DNA of 64,000 nucleotides, from assembly GCF_040215725.1 (NCBI RefSeq), contig NZ_CP157968.1, positions 124,001 to 188,000 of the forward strand, written 5' to 3'. The notes under the pieces are model-generated. The model ran no database searches. It worked only from the letters and a program-made list of their open reading frames with translations, and was not told the origin of the DNA. This document shows positions 34,952 to 44,880 of the stretch, piece after piece. How positions within the stretch are numbered: the first letter of the stretch is position 1; each line of letters opens with the position of its first letter. The DNA is from Rhizobium sp. ZPR4 (GTDB taxonomy: Bacteria > Pseudomonadota > Alphaproteobacteria > Rhizobiales > Rhizobiaceae). Position numbers and translations under genes: made by a program.

Positions 34952-35839
34952 ATGGCAAAGACGCCCATTCCCGACGGCATCAGGACGTCAGTCGAATTGA
35001 CCCATCCGGAGCGGATCTACTGGCCCGGCGACGAGGTCAGCAAGCAAGACCTTCTTGATTACTACGCTTTGGCCTGGCCGCGGATGGCCTCTTTCGTCAT
35101 CAACCGCCCCCTCGCTCTCCTGCGCTGCCCGGATGGTATCGATGGACCACGCTTCTTCCAGAAACATGCCTGGAAGGGTATCAATCCGCATATCGAGGAA
35201 ATTGCCGACCCGGAAGATAAGGACGCCGCGAAGCTCCTGAAGATTGGGGATTTCGATGGTCTGGCAGCCCTTGTCCAATCCGCAGCGCTGGAAATTCACC
35301 CCTGGGGCACGACGACGGATCATTGGGAAAAGCCCGACATGATCATCATGGACCTCGACCCTGGCGAGGATGTCGTCTGGAATAAGGTCGTGACCGCGGC
35401 AAAGGAGATCAAGGAACGTTTCTCCACTCTCGGATTGACCTCATTCGTCAAGACTTCCGGCGGCAAGGGATTACATGTGGTCGCATCCGTCAAGCCGCAG
35501 GCGACCTGGCCACATGTCAAAGATGCGGCCGAGGCGATCGCCCATGCCATGAGCGCCGATAGCCCGGAGACGTATTTGTCGGTTGCCAGCAAGGCGAAAC
35601 GGGCCGGCCACATCTTCATCGATTACCTTCGCAACGGTCGCGGCAATACCGCCGTGGCGCCCTATTCGACACGCGCAAGAAAGGGCGCCGCTATTTCGAT
35701 GCCGGTCAGTTGGGAGGAGTTGGACGGCAAGATCGGACCGTCTTCCTTTACCGTCAGGAATGCGGTATCGCGCCTCGGCCAATCGAGCGCCGATCCCTGG
35801 GCCGATTTTTTCAAGGCGGCATCACCGCTCAAGGTCTGA
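34952..35839 (+). CDS. Stand-alone LigD-type DNA polymerase/primase domain protein
   Basis: 295 residues matching the PolDom of bacterial NHEJ ligase LigD: LTHPERIYWPGDEVSKQDLL, then RFFQKHAWKGINPHIEE. The catalytic acidic pair is in MIIMDLDPGEDV and the nucleotide site is in TSGGKGLHVV. There is no ligase or phosphoesterase domain, and no Ku gene is visible nearby. LigD PolDom fills gaps with ribonucleotides at double-strand breaks. Three ATGs are near (34937, 34946, 34952); 34952 has GGAG nine bases upstream. Confidence 0.88.
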   Translation: MAKTPIPDGIRTSVELTHPERIYWPGDEVSKQDLLDYYALAWPRMASFVINRPLALLRCPDGIDGPRFFQKHAWKGINPHIEEIADPEDKDAAKLLKIGDFDGLAALVQSAALEIHPWGTTTDHWEKPDMIIMDLDPGEDVVWNKVVTAAKEIKERFSTLGLTSFVKTSGGKGLHVVASVKPQATWPHVKDAAEAIAHAMSADSPETYLSVASKAKRAGHIFIDYLRNGRGNTAVAPYSTRARKGAAISMPVSWEELDGKIGPSSFTVRNAVSRLGQSSADPWADFFKAASPLKV

Positions 35840-35841
35840 CG

Positions 35842-36408
35842 CTACACCAGAAACGGGATCAGCGCCGGCGTGCTGGCCTTATAGTCGGCATAGGCCGAGC
35901 CGAAAGTCTCATTCATCCAGCTTTCCTCGATTTGCACGCGCCGCAGCACGGCATAGAGCACCGCGATGATCGCAAGGACGGCCGCGATGTCGCCGCGCGC
36001 AATTGCCGAGCCGATGATCGCCAGCATCAGTCCGGAATAGATCGGATGTCGCACAAGCGCATAGGGACCGGAGCGAATGAGCGCGTGATCCTCCTTGAGA
36101 GTGATCACCCCGCTCCAGTTCCGGCCGATGTGATAGCGAGCCCAGACAGCAAAAACGAGACCGATGAAGGTTAGAACTGCGCCAATCGTATAGGATGTGA
36201 AATCCTGTGGGATGAGGCGAAACCGCAAGGGACCCAGCCAGGATGGATTGACGGCAAGAAGGAAAGCGCCGATCCAGATCGGCACGGTATTGCCGAGCCG
36301 CGACAGCGGGTCCTCCTGCCGCACGCTCCTCTTCATGCCGAACGACGCGAAAAGCCAGATCAGCAACCAGACGATCCAGCATGCGGGAATGAATTGATAG
36401 ATGAGCAT
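35842..36408 (-). CDS. Isoprenylcysteine carboxyl methyltransferase (ICMT)-like membrane protein
   Basis: 188 residues with about five transmembrane segments. The C-terminal half holds the family signature: WARYHIGRNWSG, then LIRSGPYALVRHPIYSGLML, where RHPIYSG forms the SAM-binding turn, and an EESWMNETFGSAYADYK tail. Bacterial relatives methylate unknown lipids or small molecules. Convergent with the LigD gene (2 bp apart) and adjacent to the GST gene on the same strand. Confidence 0.82.
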   Translation of the reverse strand: MLIYQFIPACWIVWLLIWLFASFGMKRSVRQEDPLSRLGNTVPIWIGAFLLAVNPSWLGPLRFRLIPQDFTSYTIGAVLTFIGLVFAVWARYHIGRNWSGVITLKEDHALIRSGPYALVRHPIYSGLMLAIIGSAIARGDIAAVLAIIAVLYAVLRRVQIEESWMNETFGSAYADYKASTPALIPFLV

Positions 36409-36411
36409 CGC

Positions 36412-37149
36412 TCACGCCATATCTCTATCCAGTTCCGGATAGTGCCGGAAAATGCCGTTCTCATTGAAGGGAATGCGGCGATCGGACCGAAGATAGCGAG
36501 CAATGTTGGGCCGTTTCATGACAGCTTCATGCAGCTCAGTCAGATGCGGATATCGGCGATCCAGATGCGCGGTCGCGCGAGGGAAGGCATAGCGCAGCCC
36601 CTCATAGACCTGAAAGAGCGAGAGATCGACATAGGTCAATTCACCGCCAAAGATGTGGCTCGGTCCGTTCGAGTTCTGCTGCAGCACCCGCTCGAAATAG
36701 CCCAGGAATTTCGGGATGCGGTTCTCGATGAATTCCGCGGCGCGCGCCGTGGCCTCCTGCCTCTGGTCCTCGTAATATTTCGATGTGGCAATGGGGTGGT
36801 GCGTGTCGTGTACCTCGGCAACAAGATCGGTGATGGTCAATTGCAGGCCGTTGAGCACATGGCGCTGCCCTTCGTCCAGAGGCGCCAGACCGAGTTTCGG
36901 ACCGAGATACATCAGGATATTCGCGACATGTGGGATAATCAGATCGCCGTCCTTCAGAAACGGCGGGGCAAACGGGAGGTCGAACTTGGATTTGCCATCC
37001 ATGATGGCGAACATGGCGGGCATCCCCTGCCCCTTGCTTGCCGGGCCGCGACAAACATCGACATAGTCTGCGCCGGCGTCCTCCAGTGCCAGCCGGACGA
37101 ATTCGCCGCGCCCCTGGATACCATCCCAATAATAGAGTTCATAGGCCAT
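36412..37149 (-). CDS. Glutathione S-transferase family protein
   Basis: 245 residues. The thioredoxin-like N-terminus YELYYWDGIQGRGEFVRLAL, with Tyr residues at the GSH-activating position, resembles sigma/alpha-type GSTs. LIIPHVANILMYLGPKLGL supplies the cis-Pro to helix-3 region. Start 37149 has GGGAGGG. The stop is 3 bp from the ICMT-like gene, so the two are likely co-transcribed. Confidence 0.83.
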   Translation of the reverse strand: MAYELYYWDGIQGRGEFVRLALEDAGADYVDVCRGPASKGQGMPAMFAIMDGKSKFDLPFAPPFLKDGDLIIPHVANILMYLGPKLGLAPLDEGQRHVLNGLQLTITDLVAEVHDTHHPIATSKYYEDQRQEATARAAEFIENRIPKFLGYFERVLQQNSNGPSHIFGGELTYVDLSLFQVYEGLRYAFPRATAHLDRRYPHLTELHEAVMKRPNIARYLRSDRRIPFNENGIFRHYPELDRDMA

Positions 37150-37332
37150 TCGGTTTTCCCTCCCCGGAATTGAGAGCAATCATCGCCGCAAGTCTGCAAT
37201 TTAGTGTCGACGTCGCGGAAGATAAGAGGCAATCGACGATTACAGGCCGAGGCATATGCACCGGAAGCCATATGAGCTTCATCGCGCCGGCCCGATGGAT
37301 CTCGGCGATCGCGTCCGGTTCTCACCAATAGC

Positions 37333-37647
37333 CTAGGAATGTGTATTGTGTTCGTGGCGCTTGCGCGTCGTGGCCGCCTTCTTTGCGGAGGCAGACCGCT
37401 CGGCCGCTGGCCGGCTTGCCGCAGCACGGCCGCCGATCCTGCCGCCTTTTTCGGACGATTCATGATTTTCGGAATGGCCGCGACCCGAGCCGGACTTCTT
37501 GCCGCCACCGCTTTCCTTGTTCACGGTCGCCCAGGCGCGCCGCTCCGCCTCCTCATGGGAAACGCCACGGTCTTCATAACCTTCCTCGATATGCTCGGCC
37601 TTCCGCTTCTGCTTATCTGTATAGGCGGATTTGTCTCCTCTGGGCAT
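37333..37647 (-). CDS. Small basic KGG-rich stress/plasmid-stabilisation-like protein
   Basis: 104 residues. The N-terminal half is MPRGDKSAYTDKQKRKAEHI and EEGYEDRGVSHEEAERRAWA, a helix-hairpin found in rhizobial proteins often called 'plasmid stabilisation'. The C-terminal half is disordered and Lys/Gly/Ser/His-rich, with an EKGGRIGG motif like the general-stress KGG repeat. Ribosome site AAGGAGAAAGATC. Function unproven; stress adaptation or nucleic-acid binding are plausible. Confidence 0.75.
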   Translation of the reverse strand: MPRGDKSAYTDKQKRKAEHIEEGYEDRGVSHEEAERRAWATVNKESGGGKKSGSGRGHSENHESSEKGGRIGGRAAASRPAAERSASAKKAATTRKRHEHNTHS

Positions 37648-37685
37648 GATCTTTCTCCTTACTGCGAAGAAAGACCAACCCGTCG

Positions 37686-37880
37686 TCAGGGAAAAGGTTC
37701 CGAGATTTGGCCGGGCGTATTGCGATGGAGCGGCAGCATCCAGAAGCGCCGGCCATGCGGCGTCGTGGCGCGTTGCATGGCCGATGGCGGGAAAAAGACC
37801 CCGACTGAACGATCGATGATCAGAATGAGGACCAAAGCCGCCAAAAGATAGAGCGCGGCAAGTACGAGGAGAGATGTCAT
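37686..37880 (-). CDS. Small membrane protein
   Basis: 64 residues, one N-terminal transmembrane helix (TSLLVLAALYLLAALVLILI) and a polar tail. Start ATG 37880 is preceded by GGAGGCCGTGCG. It lies 38 bp upstream of the KGG-type gene on the same strand. Family not recognised. Confidence 0.5.
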   Translation of the reverse strand: MTSLLVLAALYLLAALVLILIIDRSVGVFFPPSAMQRATTPHGRRFWMLPLHRNTPGQISEPFP

Positions 37881-38158
37881 CGCACGGCCTCCACCAGACC
37901 GCCGGTAAAACACAACAGGCCACATGCCGCGACGATCGCCGTAACAGTCATTTCCAGATCATCGATATAGCTACGACACATTGCTGAGCTCCCTTCGCAA
38001 CCTGTAGCATCGATGTGTGACAACTATTTCGCGGATGAGAGCCAAATCACCGAAATTATTGCGAATATTCCGCCAGCTGCCGTCTTGAAAAAGAGAGACG
38101 GCCCGATGTTGCCATCGAGCCGCTCTCATCTCCGCCACGCCCCTGAAACCGATGTATC

Positions 38159-38428
38159 CTACACCTTGGCGGCTGCAGTCTTCTTCGATACCTTCTTTGC
38201 TGGCTTGGCCAACTTTTCCTCGGCAATCGCCGCCGCGGCGACCGCCGTCCTGCGCTTCGCCTTGGGCTTGACGTCGATCGTGCCGCCGTTTGCTACGGTT
38301 TCCTCAAGCGCAATGCGCTCGGTGTTCGCCCGCGCCCAGTGCTCGACGTCGCGTCCAGAAGGATGGCCTTCCTCTTCCCATATGGCGTATGCGCGTTTCT
38401 TGATCCATTCGTCCCGAGATTCCAACAT
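38159..38428 (-). CDS. DUF2934-domain protein
   Basis: 89 residues. SRDEWIKKRAYAIWEEEGHP and SGRDVEHWARA form the DUF2934 motif (about residues 1-35). A Lys/Ala-rich, histone-H1-like tail follows (KPKAKRRTAVAAAAIAEEKL). Start ATG 38428 has GGAG; the upstream ATG at 38458 is possible. DUF2934 proteins are widespread in rhizobia and often stress-induced, but their role is unknown. Confidence 0.8.
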   Translation of the reverse strand: MLESRDEWIKKRAYAIWEEEGHPSGRDVEHWARANTERIALEETVANGGTIDVKPKAKRRTAVAAAAIAEEKLAKPAKKVSKKTAAAKV

Positions 38429-38762
38429 CTGCTGTTCTCCGTTCGCATCATTGAACAAGGTTTTGATGAACGACGCCCGTTCTTGAAACGCGGGCTTTCA
38501 CGCCTCCCCCGAGCAGCCAAGACGCTATGGCTAGCGTTCCTCGGTCTCGACTCTCGAACCGCAGTGGCGCTTCAAACAAGAAACAGAAGTTACCGTGGGG
38601 GACGGTAGCGAAGCAGCCGAAGCACCCTAAGTATGATGCTGGTCAGAACAGGGTTCAATTAAAATTATCTAATAAGATGAGGTTTCGCACCACTATCGAT
38701 AACATCCTGACGATCGCCGGCCCACTCATTGCAGCTTTTGCGGGCAAGGATATACTTGCGTC
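38429..38762. other. 334-bp spacer upstream of the cardiolipin synthase gene
   Basis: Between two divergently oriented genes. The right half (38650-38700) is AT-rich (AATTAAAATTATCTAATAAG) and is the likely promoter area for the synthase. A 29-codon frame (38677-38766) overlaps the synthase ATG, but has no ribosome site and is not called. Confidence 0.4.
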
Positions 38763-40226
38763 ATGATCGACCTCGTGGCTGCCCATTGGGGCCAAATTCT
38801 CGCCGTCCTGTCCATCGTGATGGGTGCCGCCGCTGCGATCCATGCGGCCATGACCAAAGAGGATGTCCGCGCCGCGATCGGCTGGGTCGGCGTCGTCATC
38901 CTGTCGCCCATCATCGGCGCCGTGCTCTATGCTGTTGCCGGCATCAATCGCATCCGCCGGGCCTCCCTCAGCTCGCAGCGCGACGCGCTCTTCCGCAAGG
39001 ATGCGAATGGCGAGCTTTCCAGCTTCGACGCCGATGATGCTGAGGTACGACGGCTCTTCGGCGATCGCTTCGGTTCGATGAAGACGCTCGGCGACCGTGT
39101 CGTTCGCTATACGATGAGCACCGGCAACACGATCGAGATGCTGACGAATGGCGACGTTGCCTATGCCGCGATGAAAGCCGCAATCGACGGCGCCGAACGC
39201 AGCATCCTGATGGAGACCTATATCTTCGATCGCGACCCGATCGGCCTTCGCATCGCCGATTCCCTGATTGCCGCGACCAAGCGCGGTGTCAGCGTCCGCA
39301 TACTCATCGATGCCGTCGGCGCCCGTTATTCCGTGCCCAGCATCATGGGTTATCTGAGCGAAGGCGGCGTTAAGGTCGACGTCTTCAATGGCAACGTCAT
39401 CATCGGCCTCCGATTGCCCTATGCCAACCTGCGTACCCACCGAAAGATCCTCAGCATCGACGGACGAGTTGCCTTTACCGGCGGCATGAATATCCGCCAG
39501 GGATTCACGCGCGAATTCGCCCACGAGCATAGCGCTCGCGACATGCATTTCTGCGTGACGGGTCCGGCAATCGCCGATCTTTTCAACACGGCGGCCGAGG
39601 ATTGGCGCTTCACCACGGGCGAGGTGCTGAATGGCGAGGAATGGCGGATTGCCGCGCCCTCCAACGAGCCTGGAGCACCCGTCTTCATGCGGGTCGTCGC
39701 CTCCGGCCCGGATCGCAGCGTCGAGACCAATCACAAGATGCTCATTGGAGCGCTTTCGGTGGCGCATAAGTCCATCCGCATCATGTCGCCCTATTTCCTG
39801 CCGGATCGGGAGCTGATCAGCGCGCTGGTGACGGCAGCACGGCGCGGTGTCGAGGTCGATATCGTCGTGCCGACGGCCAACAATCTCGTACTTGTCGACC
39901 GCGCCATGACGGCGCAATTCGACCAGATGCTGAAGAACTACTGCCGCATCTGGCGCGCCGAAGGCGCCTTCAACCATTCCAAGCTTTTGTCCATCGACGG
40001 TATATGGGCCTATGTCGGCTCTTCCAATCTCGATCCACGCTCCCTGCGGCTCAATTTCGAGGTGGATCTCGAGGTACTCGATCGCGGCTTTGCCGGCACG
40101 ATCGACGACCATATCGGCACGATCCTGGAAACGGCACATCCGGTAGACCTCGAAAAGCTGAGGGCGCGGCCGTTTGTCGTACGGCTTATCGAAAAGGTGC
40201 TCTGGCTTGGCTCGCCCTATCTCTGA
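38763..40226 (+). CDS. cls: Cardiolipin synthase (phospholipase D family)
   Basis: 487 residues. Two N-terminal transmembrane helices (GQILAVLSIVMGAAAAIHAA; GWVGVVILSPIIGAVLYAVA) precede two HKD catalytic motifs: HRKILSIDGRVAFTGGMN and HSKLLSIDGIWAYVGSSNLD. This is the ClsA-type layout that condenses two phosphatidylglycerols into cardiolipin. Ribosome site is weak (AAGGA 12 bases upstream). Followed after 123 bp by an EEP-family gene, a pairing common in proteobacteria. Confidence 0.92.
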   Translation: MIDLVAAHWGQILAVLSIVMGAAAAIHAAMTKEDVRAAIGWVGVVILSPIIGAVLYAVAGINRIRRASLSSQRDALFRKDANGELSSFDADDAEVRRLFGDRFGSMKTLGDRVVRYTMSTGNTIEMLTNGDVAYAAMKAAIDGAERSILMETYIFDRDPIGLRIADSLIAATKRGVSVRILIDAVGARYSVPSIMGYLSEGGVKVDVFNGNVIIGLRLPYANLRTHRKILSIDGRVAFTGGMNIRQGFTREFAHEHSARDMHFCVTGPAIADLFNTAAEDWRFTTGEVLNGEEWRIAAPSNEPGAPVFMRVVASGPDRSVETNHKMLIGALSVAHKSIRIMSPYFLPDRELISALVTAARRGVEVDIVVPTANNLVLVDRAMTAQFDQMLKNYCRIWRAEGAFNHSKLLSIDGIWAYVGSSNLDPRSLRLNFEVDLEVLDRGFAGTIDDHIGTILETAHPVDLEKLRARPFVVRLIEKVLWLGSPYL

Positions 40227-40349
40227 CGACCGCAACGAGAGACTATCTGCCCTTGTCGCAGCCTTTTTACATGACAAGGCCAACGATCGCTTCTTATACT
40301 CTCTCCCATGTGCCCGACATGGTCTGATCAAGGAACGGTCGACGGATAG

Positions 40350-41192
40350 ATGCGAAAAAAGAAAGAAAGTCTCCGTGCTAGCATTCTGGAAAGCCTGAAG
40401 AACCGAAAGAAATCGCACTCCAAACCGACCGGCAGCAAGCCGGACCGCCCCGCAGGCACATTGATCGCCTCCTACAATGTCCACAAATGTGTCGGCGCCG
40501 ACCGTCGCTTCGATCCGGAACGGACCAGCCGCGTCATCCATGAAATCGATGCCGATGTCATTGGCCTGCAGGAAGCCGATACGCGTTTTGGAGAACGCAC
40601 GGGAATCCTCGATCTGCGCCGGCTCGAACGCGAGACAGGTCTCATCCCGGTGCCGATCGCCGGCGTCACCAAGGCGCATGGCTGGCACGGCAATGTCGTT
40701 CTTTTCAAGCAGGGCACGGTTCGCGAAGTCCATCAGATCAACCTGCCCGGGCTAGAGCCGCGCGGCGCGTTGATTGCCGAACTGGAATTGGCCCGTGGCG
40801 GAAGCCTCAGGATCATCGCCGCACATCTCGGCCTGCTGCATCGCTCGCGTGCCCAGCAGACGCGTCTGATCGTCGACCTCATGAACGACGGCAGTGAGAC
40901 GCCGACCATCCTGCTGGGCGATCTCAACGAATGGCGCCTGGGCGATCGCTCGTCCCTCAATACCATCCAGAACGCGTTCGGACCGCTTCCGCCTGCCGTA
41001 CCGAGCTTTCCGTCGGCGCTACCGCTTCTGGCGCTCGATCGCATCATGGCAAACCGCCGCGGCATGATCTCCGCAGTCGAAGTGCATGACTCGCCGCTGG
41101 CACGCGTGGCGTCGGATCACCTGCCCATCAAGGCCGTGGTCAGTCTGGAAGCGCTCGACATTGACGCCCAGGTGCATTCGCAGACTGCCTAG
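40350..41192 (+). CDS. Endonuclease/exonuclease/phosphatase family protein
   Basis: 280 residues. A basic N-terminal segment (MRKKKESLRASILESLKNRK) is followed by the EEP core: ASYNVHKCVGADRRF, VIGLQEADTRF, ILLGDLNEWR and the final SDHLPIKAV catalytic motif. Same-strand neighbour of the cardiolipin synthase. In such pairs the EEP protein may be a lipid phosphodiesterase/phosphatase rather than a nuclease; this is inference. Confidence 0.87.
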   Translation: MRKKKESLRASILESLKNRKKSHSKPTGSKPDRPAGTLIASYNVHKCVGADRRFDPERTSRVIHEIDADVIGLQEADTRFGERTGILDLRRLERETGLIPVPIAGVTKAHGWHGNVVLFKQGTVREVHQINLPGLEPRGALIAELELARGGSLRIIAAHLGLLHRSRAQQTRLIVDLMNDGSETPTILLGDLNEWRLGDRSSLNTIQNAFGPLPPAVPSFPSALPLLALDRIMANRRGMISAVEVHDSPLARVASDHLPIKAVVSLEALDIDAQVHSQTA

Positions 41193-41295
41193 ACATTATC
41201 GACATGCTTCATGTTGATCCCACCGATATATGTGATGACGGGCAAAGAACCATCTTATAGTCTGCCCGCCGAAATGACCGATCCGGGAGACAATC

Positions 41296-42093
41296 ATGCT
41301 GAAAACTCTGTTGCTGACCGGCGCCGCCGGCGGTGTTGGCCAGGCAATCCGGCCGCTTCTGTCGCAGATCGCCGAGAATGTCGTATTGTCCGACCTCGCG
41401 CCGATAAGCGACCTGCGCCCGAATGAGCGTTTCGTTGCCTGCGACCTCGCCGACCGCAGCGGCGTCGACGCGATGGTGAAGGGTGTGGACGGCATCATCC
41501 ATCTCGGCGGCATATCGGTGGAAAAGCCTTTCGATCTGATCATGCAGGGCAATATCCTCGGCCTCTATAATCTCTATGAGGCCGCTCGCGCCGCCGGCAA
41601 GCCGCGCATCGTCTTCGCGAGCTCCAATCACGCGATCGGCTTTTATCGCCGGGATGAGCGGATCGACAACAAGGTGCCGACACGGCCGGATTCGCTCTAT
41701 GGCGTGTCCAAGGTGTTCGGCGAGGCCGTCGCCAGCCTCTACTTCGACAAGTTCGGCCAGGAAACGCTTTCAGTGCGCATCGGCTCGTGCTTCCCCGAGC
41801 CGCGCAATACACGCATGCTCGCCACCTGGTTCAGCGTCCGCGATTTCCTCTCCCTTTGCGGCTGCGCTTTCGATGCACCGAGGCTCGGCCACACCATCGT
41901 CTACGGTGCCTCCGACAATGACGAGCAATGGTGGGACAACGGCAACGCCGCATTTCTCGGCTGGAAACCGCGCGACAACGCCGCCCCGTGGCGGGCCGAA
42001 ATCCTGTCGAGAACGCAGCCTGAAGATCCGAACGATCCGGCCGTCATCTATCAGGGCGGCGGCTTCGCCTCGTCCGGCCATCCCGAAGATTGA
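41296..42093 (+). CDS. udh: Uronate dehydrogenase (NAD-dependent)
   Basis: 265 residues, exactly the size of Agrobacterium Udh. LLTGAAGGVGQAIR is the NAD loop, and VFASSNHAIGFYRR and SLYGVSKVFGEA contain the catalytic Ser and Tyr-x3-Lys. SCFPEPRNTRMLATW and YGASDNDEQWWDN are hallmark segments of uronate dehydrogenases. It oxidises galacturonate or glucuronate to the aldarolactone. No other galactarate pathway genes are adjacent. Ribosome site GGGAGACAATC. Convergent with cysA, 3 bp apart. Confidence 0.9.
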   Translation: MLKTLLLTGAAGGVGQAIRPLLSQIAENVVLSDLAPISDLRPNERFVACDLADRSGVDAMVKGVDGIIHLGGISVEKPFDLIMQGNILGLYNLYEAARAAGKPRIVFASSNHAIGFYRRDERIDNKVPTRPDSLYGVSKVFGEAVASLYFDKFGQETLSVRIGSCFPEPRNTRMLATWFSVRDFLSLCGCAFDAPRLGHTIVYGASDNDEQWWDNGNAAFLGWKPRDNAAPWRAEILSRTQPEDPNDPAVIYQGGGFASSGHPED

Positions 42094-42096
42094 TCG

Positions 42097-43146
42097 TCAA
42101 ACGCCGTTGCGAAACAGCGTCCAGCGGGTCGGCCTGAAGGCGATGCGATTGCGATCAAGCGCATCGGCCTTGTTCGGCGGCAGCTCGATTTCGATGGCTT
42201 CATGCCCGGCACCGACATTGATCTCCAGATGGCGGGTGCCAGCAACGCGGCGGCTGGCGACCAGCAGGCCAGCAATCGCGCCGGCATCGCCTTCACGCAG
42301 CTCGATGTCGTGCGGCCGGAAATAGAGATAGGCCTCGCCCTCCGGCTCGTGCGGCGTGCTGAGCCCCAATGGCCTTTCGTCGAACCAGATTTCGCCGCTG
42401 GCGATGCGCACCTTGACGCGGTTTGACTGGCCAATGAATCCATAGACGAAGGGCGAGTTCGGCGTGTCGTAGATCTCGTCGGGCGTACCGACCTGCTCGA
42501 TGGCACCCTTGTTGAGCACGACGACGCGGTCGGCAAGCTCGAGCGCTTCTTCCTGGTCGTGGGTGACGAAAACCGTGGTATGGCCGGTGCGATCGTGGAT
42601 TTCACGCAGCCACTTGCGCAAGTCCTTGCGCACCTGTGCGTCGAGAGCGCCGAAGGGCTCGTCGAGAAGCAGGACATTCGGCTCCACGGCCATGGCGCGG
42701 GCCAGCGCCACGCGCTGCCGCTGGCCGCCGGAAAGCTGGGTCGGATAGCGCTTCTCCAGGCCGTTCAGCTGCACAAGCTCCAGCAGCTCCATGGCACGCC
42801 GGCGAATTTCGTCACGCGGCGGGCGTCGCGATGCCGAGCGAACTTTGAGGCCGAAGGAGATATTGTCGAGTACCGTCATATGCCGGAACAGCGCATAATG
42901 CTGAAACACGAAGCCGATATTGCGCTGCTGCACGGTCTTCAGCGAAGCATCATCCTCACCGAAGAAGATCTTGCCTTCCGTCGGCGTTTCCAAGCCGGCA
43001 ATCAGGCGCAGCAGCGTCGTCTTGCCGGAGCCGGACGGACCGAGAAGCGCAATCAACTCGCTCGAGCGAATGTCCAGGGAAACATCGTGCAGAGCTGGGA
43101 ATCGACCGAATTCCTTGCGCAGATTTTGAACGCGAACTTCCATCAA
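42097..43146 (-). CDS. cysA: Sulfate/thiosulfate ABC transporter ATP-binding protein
   Basis: 349 residues. Walker [11 protein letters not shown], signature [15 protein letters not shown], Walker [13 protein letters not shown], and a C-terminal TOBE-type regulatory domain (about 245-345). The sequence [19 protein letters not shown] near the start is characteristic of CysA. It powers uptake with CysT/CysW. Last gene of the cluster. Confidence 0.94.
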   Translation of the reverse strand: MMEVRVQNLRKEFGRFPALHDVSLDIRSSELIALLGPSGSGKTTLLRLIAGLETPTEGKIFFGEDDASLKTVQQRNIGFVFQHYALFRHMTVLDNISFGLKVRSASRRPPRDEIRRRAMELLELVQLNGLEKRYPTQLSGGQRQRVALARAMAVEPNVLLLDEPFGALDAQVRKDLRKWLREIHDRTGHTTVFVTHDQEEALELADRVVVLNKGAIEQVGTPDEIYDTPNSPFVYGFIGQSNRVKVRIASGEIWFDERPLGLSTPHEPEGEAYLYFRPHDIELREGDAGAIAGLLVASRRVAGTRHLEINVGAGHEAIEIELPPNKADALDRNRIAFRPTRWTLFRNGV

Positions 43147-43154
43147 GAATTCCT

Positions 43155-44033
43155 TCAGTGACGCCGGCTGGCTGCGATTTCTTCGCTATAGCGCATTTCC
43201 AGCAGCGTCTTCAGTATCAGTGTGATCAGGGCAAGCAGAGCCAGCAGCGTGGCAACGGCAAAGGCCCCGGAGAAATTATATTCGTTATAGAGAATCTCGA
43301 CCTGCAGCGGCATCGTGTTGGTTTCGCCGCGGATATGGCCCGAAACCACCGAAACGGCGCCGAACTCGCCCATGGCGCGGGCGTTGCAGAGCAGCACGCC
43401 GTAAAGCAGACCCCATTTTATGTTCGGCAGCGTGACATACCAGAAAGTCTGCCAGCCATTGGCTCCGAGCGAAAGTGCCGCCTCCTCGTCCGCACTGCCC
43501 TGCTCCTGCATCAGCGGAATCAATTCGCGCGCGACGAAGGGAAAGGTGACGAACATCGTCGCCAGAACGAGCCCCGGAACCGCAAACAGGATCTGTATGC
43601 CGTTGTTCTGCAGCCAGGGACCAAGCGCACTATTCGAGCTGAACAGCAACACGAAGACCAGACCGGAGATGACCGGGGAAACTGAGAAAGGCAGATCGAT
43701 CAGCGTCGTCAGGAACGCCTTGCCCTTGAATTCGAACTTGGCGATCGCCCATGCGGCAGCAACGCCGCAGACAAGGTTCAGCGGCACGCTGATGCCGGCA
43801 ACGATCAATGTCAGCCGGATTGCCGCGAAAGTCTCCTCATCCACCAGGGCTTCGAAGAAGGTTTCGACACCCTTGCGGAAAGCCTCGACGAAAACGGCAG
43901 CCAGCGGCAGAAGCACCATCAACGTCAGGAAGACCAGCGAGATGGAGATGAAAACAATACGTGCAAATCGGCTTTCGGTGATGACCGAATGACCCGTTTC
44001 GGCGGCGGCAGAAAGATCATGCGCCATAGCCAT
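43155..44033 (-). CDS. cysW: Sulfate ABC transporter permease CysW
   Basis: 292 residues, six transmembrane segments. The EAA loop is [20 protein letters not shown]; the C-terminal [20 protein letters not shown] stretch is typical of CysW. Its start overlaps the end of cysT by 17 bp; an alternative ATG two codons on would still overlap. Pairs with CysT in the membrane. Confidence 0.93.
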   Translation of the reverse strand: MAMAHDLSAAAETGHSVITESRFARIVFISISLVFLTLMVLLPLAAVFVEAFRKGVETFFEALVDEETFAAIRLTLIVAGISVPLNLVCGVAAAWAIAKFEFKGKAFLTTLIDLPFSVSPVISGLVFVLLFSSNSALGPWLQNNGIQILFAVPGLVLATMFVTFPFVARELIPLMQEQGSADEEAALSLGANGWQTFWYVTLPNIKWGLLYGVLLCNARAMGEFGAVSVVSGHIRGETNTMPLQVEILYNEYNFSGAFAVATLLALLALITLILKTLLEMRYSEEIAASRRH

Positions 44034-44874
44034 ATCTCCTTCTGCTCCAGGACTGGATGAGGTTGATGATCAAAAGCATGGTGAAGGAAATGAACAGCAT
44101 CACCGTCGCGATCGCCGTTGCTGCGGAATAGTTATATTCCTCCAGACGAATGACGATGAGCAGCGGCGCGATTTCCGAAACATAGGGCTTGTTGCCGGCA
44201 ATGAAGATGACCGATCCGTATTCGCCGGCCGCGCGCGCAAATGCCAGCGCGAACCCCGTCAGGGCTGCCGGAGCAAGGCCCGGCAGCAGCACGCGGGTAA
44301 TCGTCTGGAAGCGCGACGCTCCGAGGGTCGCCGCCGCCTCCTCGACCTCGCGGTCGATCTCTTCCATGACAGGCTGTGCGGTGCGCACCACGAAAGGTAA
44401 GCCGACAAAAATCAGCGCGATGACGATGCCGACCGGCGTGAAGGCGATCTTGATGCCGAGTGGCGTCAGGAATTGCCCGATCCAGCCATTCGGCGCATAG
44501 AGCGTCGTCAGCGCGATACCAGCCACGGCCGTCGGCAGCGCGAACGGCAGATCGACCATCGCATCGAGGATGCGCTTGCCCGGGAAGCGATAGCGCACCA
44601 GGACCCAGGCGAGGATAAGCCCGAGCACGGCGTTGACGAGCGCGGCGATGAAGGCGCCGCCAAAACTCATGCGCAGCGCATAGAGCGTGCGCACATCAAG
44701 CGCCAAAGCCCAGAATTTCTCCCAGCCGAGAGCGCTGCTTTTCCACAGCAGTCCCGACAGCGGAATAAGAACAATGAAGATGAGCCAAGCCAAGGTAACG
44801 CCGAGCGCCAATCCGAATCCCGGAATGACGCTCGGTTGCCGTAACCGCCACCGTTTGCGGGTTATAGATTGCAT
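44017..44874 (-). CDS. cysT: Sulfate ABC transporter permease CysT (CysU)
   Basis: 285 residues with six helices. The family motif [20 protein letters not shown] is followed by [17 protein letters not shown], and the EAA-type loop is [15 protein letters not shown]. Located between the binding protein and CysW; 6 bp separate it from the binding-protein stop. Confidence 0.93.
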   Translation of the reverse strand: MQSITRKRWRLRQPSVIPGFGLALGVTLAWLIFIVLIPLSGLLWKSSALGWEKFWALALDVRTLYALRMSFGGAFIAALVNAVLGLILAWVLVRYRFPGKRILDAMVDLPFALPTAVAGIALTTLYAPNGWIGQFLTPLGIKIAFTPVGIVIALIFVGLPFVVRTAQPVMEEIDREVEEAAATLGASRFQTITRVLLPGLAPAALTGFALAFARAAGEYGSVIFIAGNKPYVSEIAPLLIVIRLEEYNYSAATAIATVMLFISFTMLLIINLIQSWSRRRYGYGA

Positions 44875-44880
44875 TCAGTC

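Noticed and set aside
38677..38766. 29-codon frame MRFRTTIDNILTIAGPLIAA overlapping the cardiolipin synthase start by 4 bp
   Set aside because: ATGA overlap is suggestive, but there is no ribosome site and the region is likely promoter; kept as unlikely.
38655..40733. 692-codon frame antisense to cardiolipin synthase
   Set aside because: Shadow; the sense strand has two HKD motifs.
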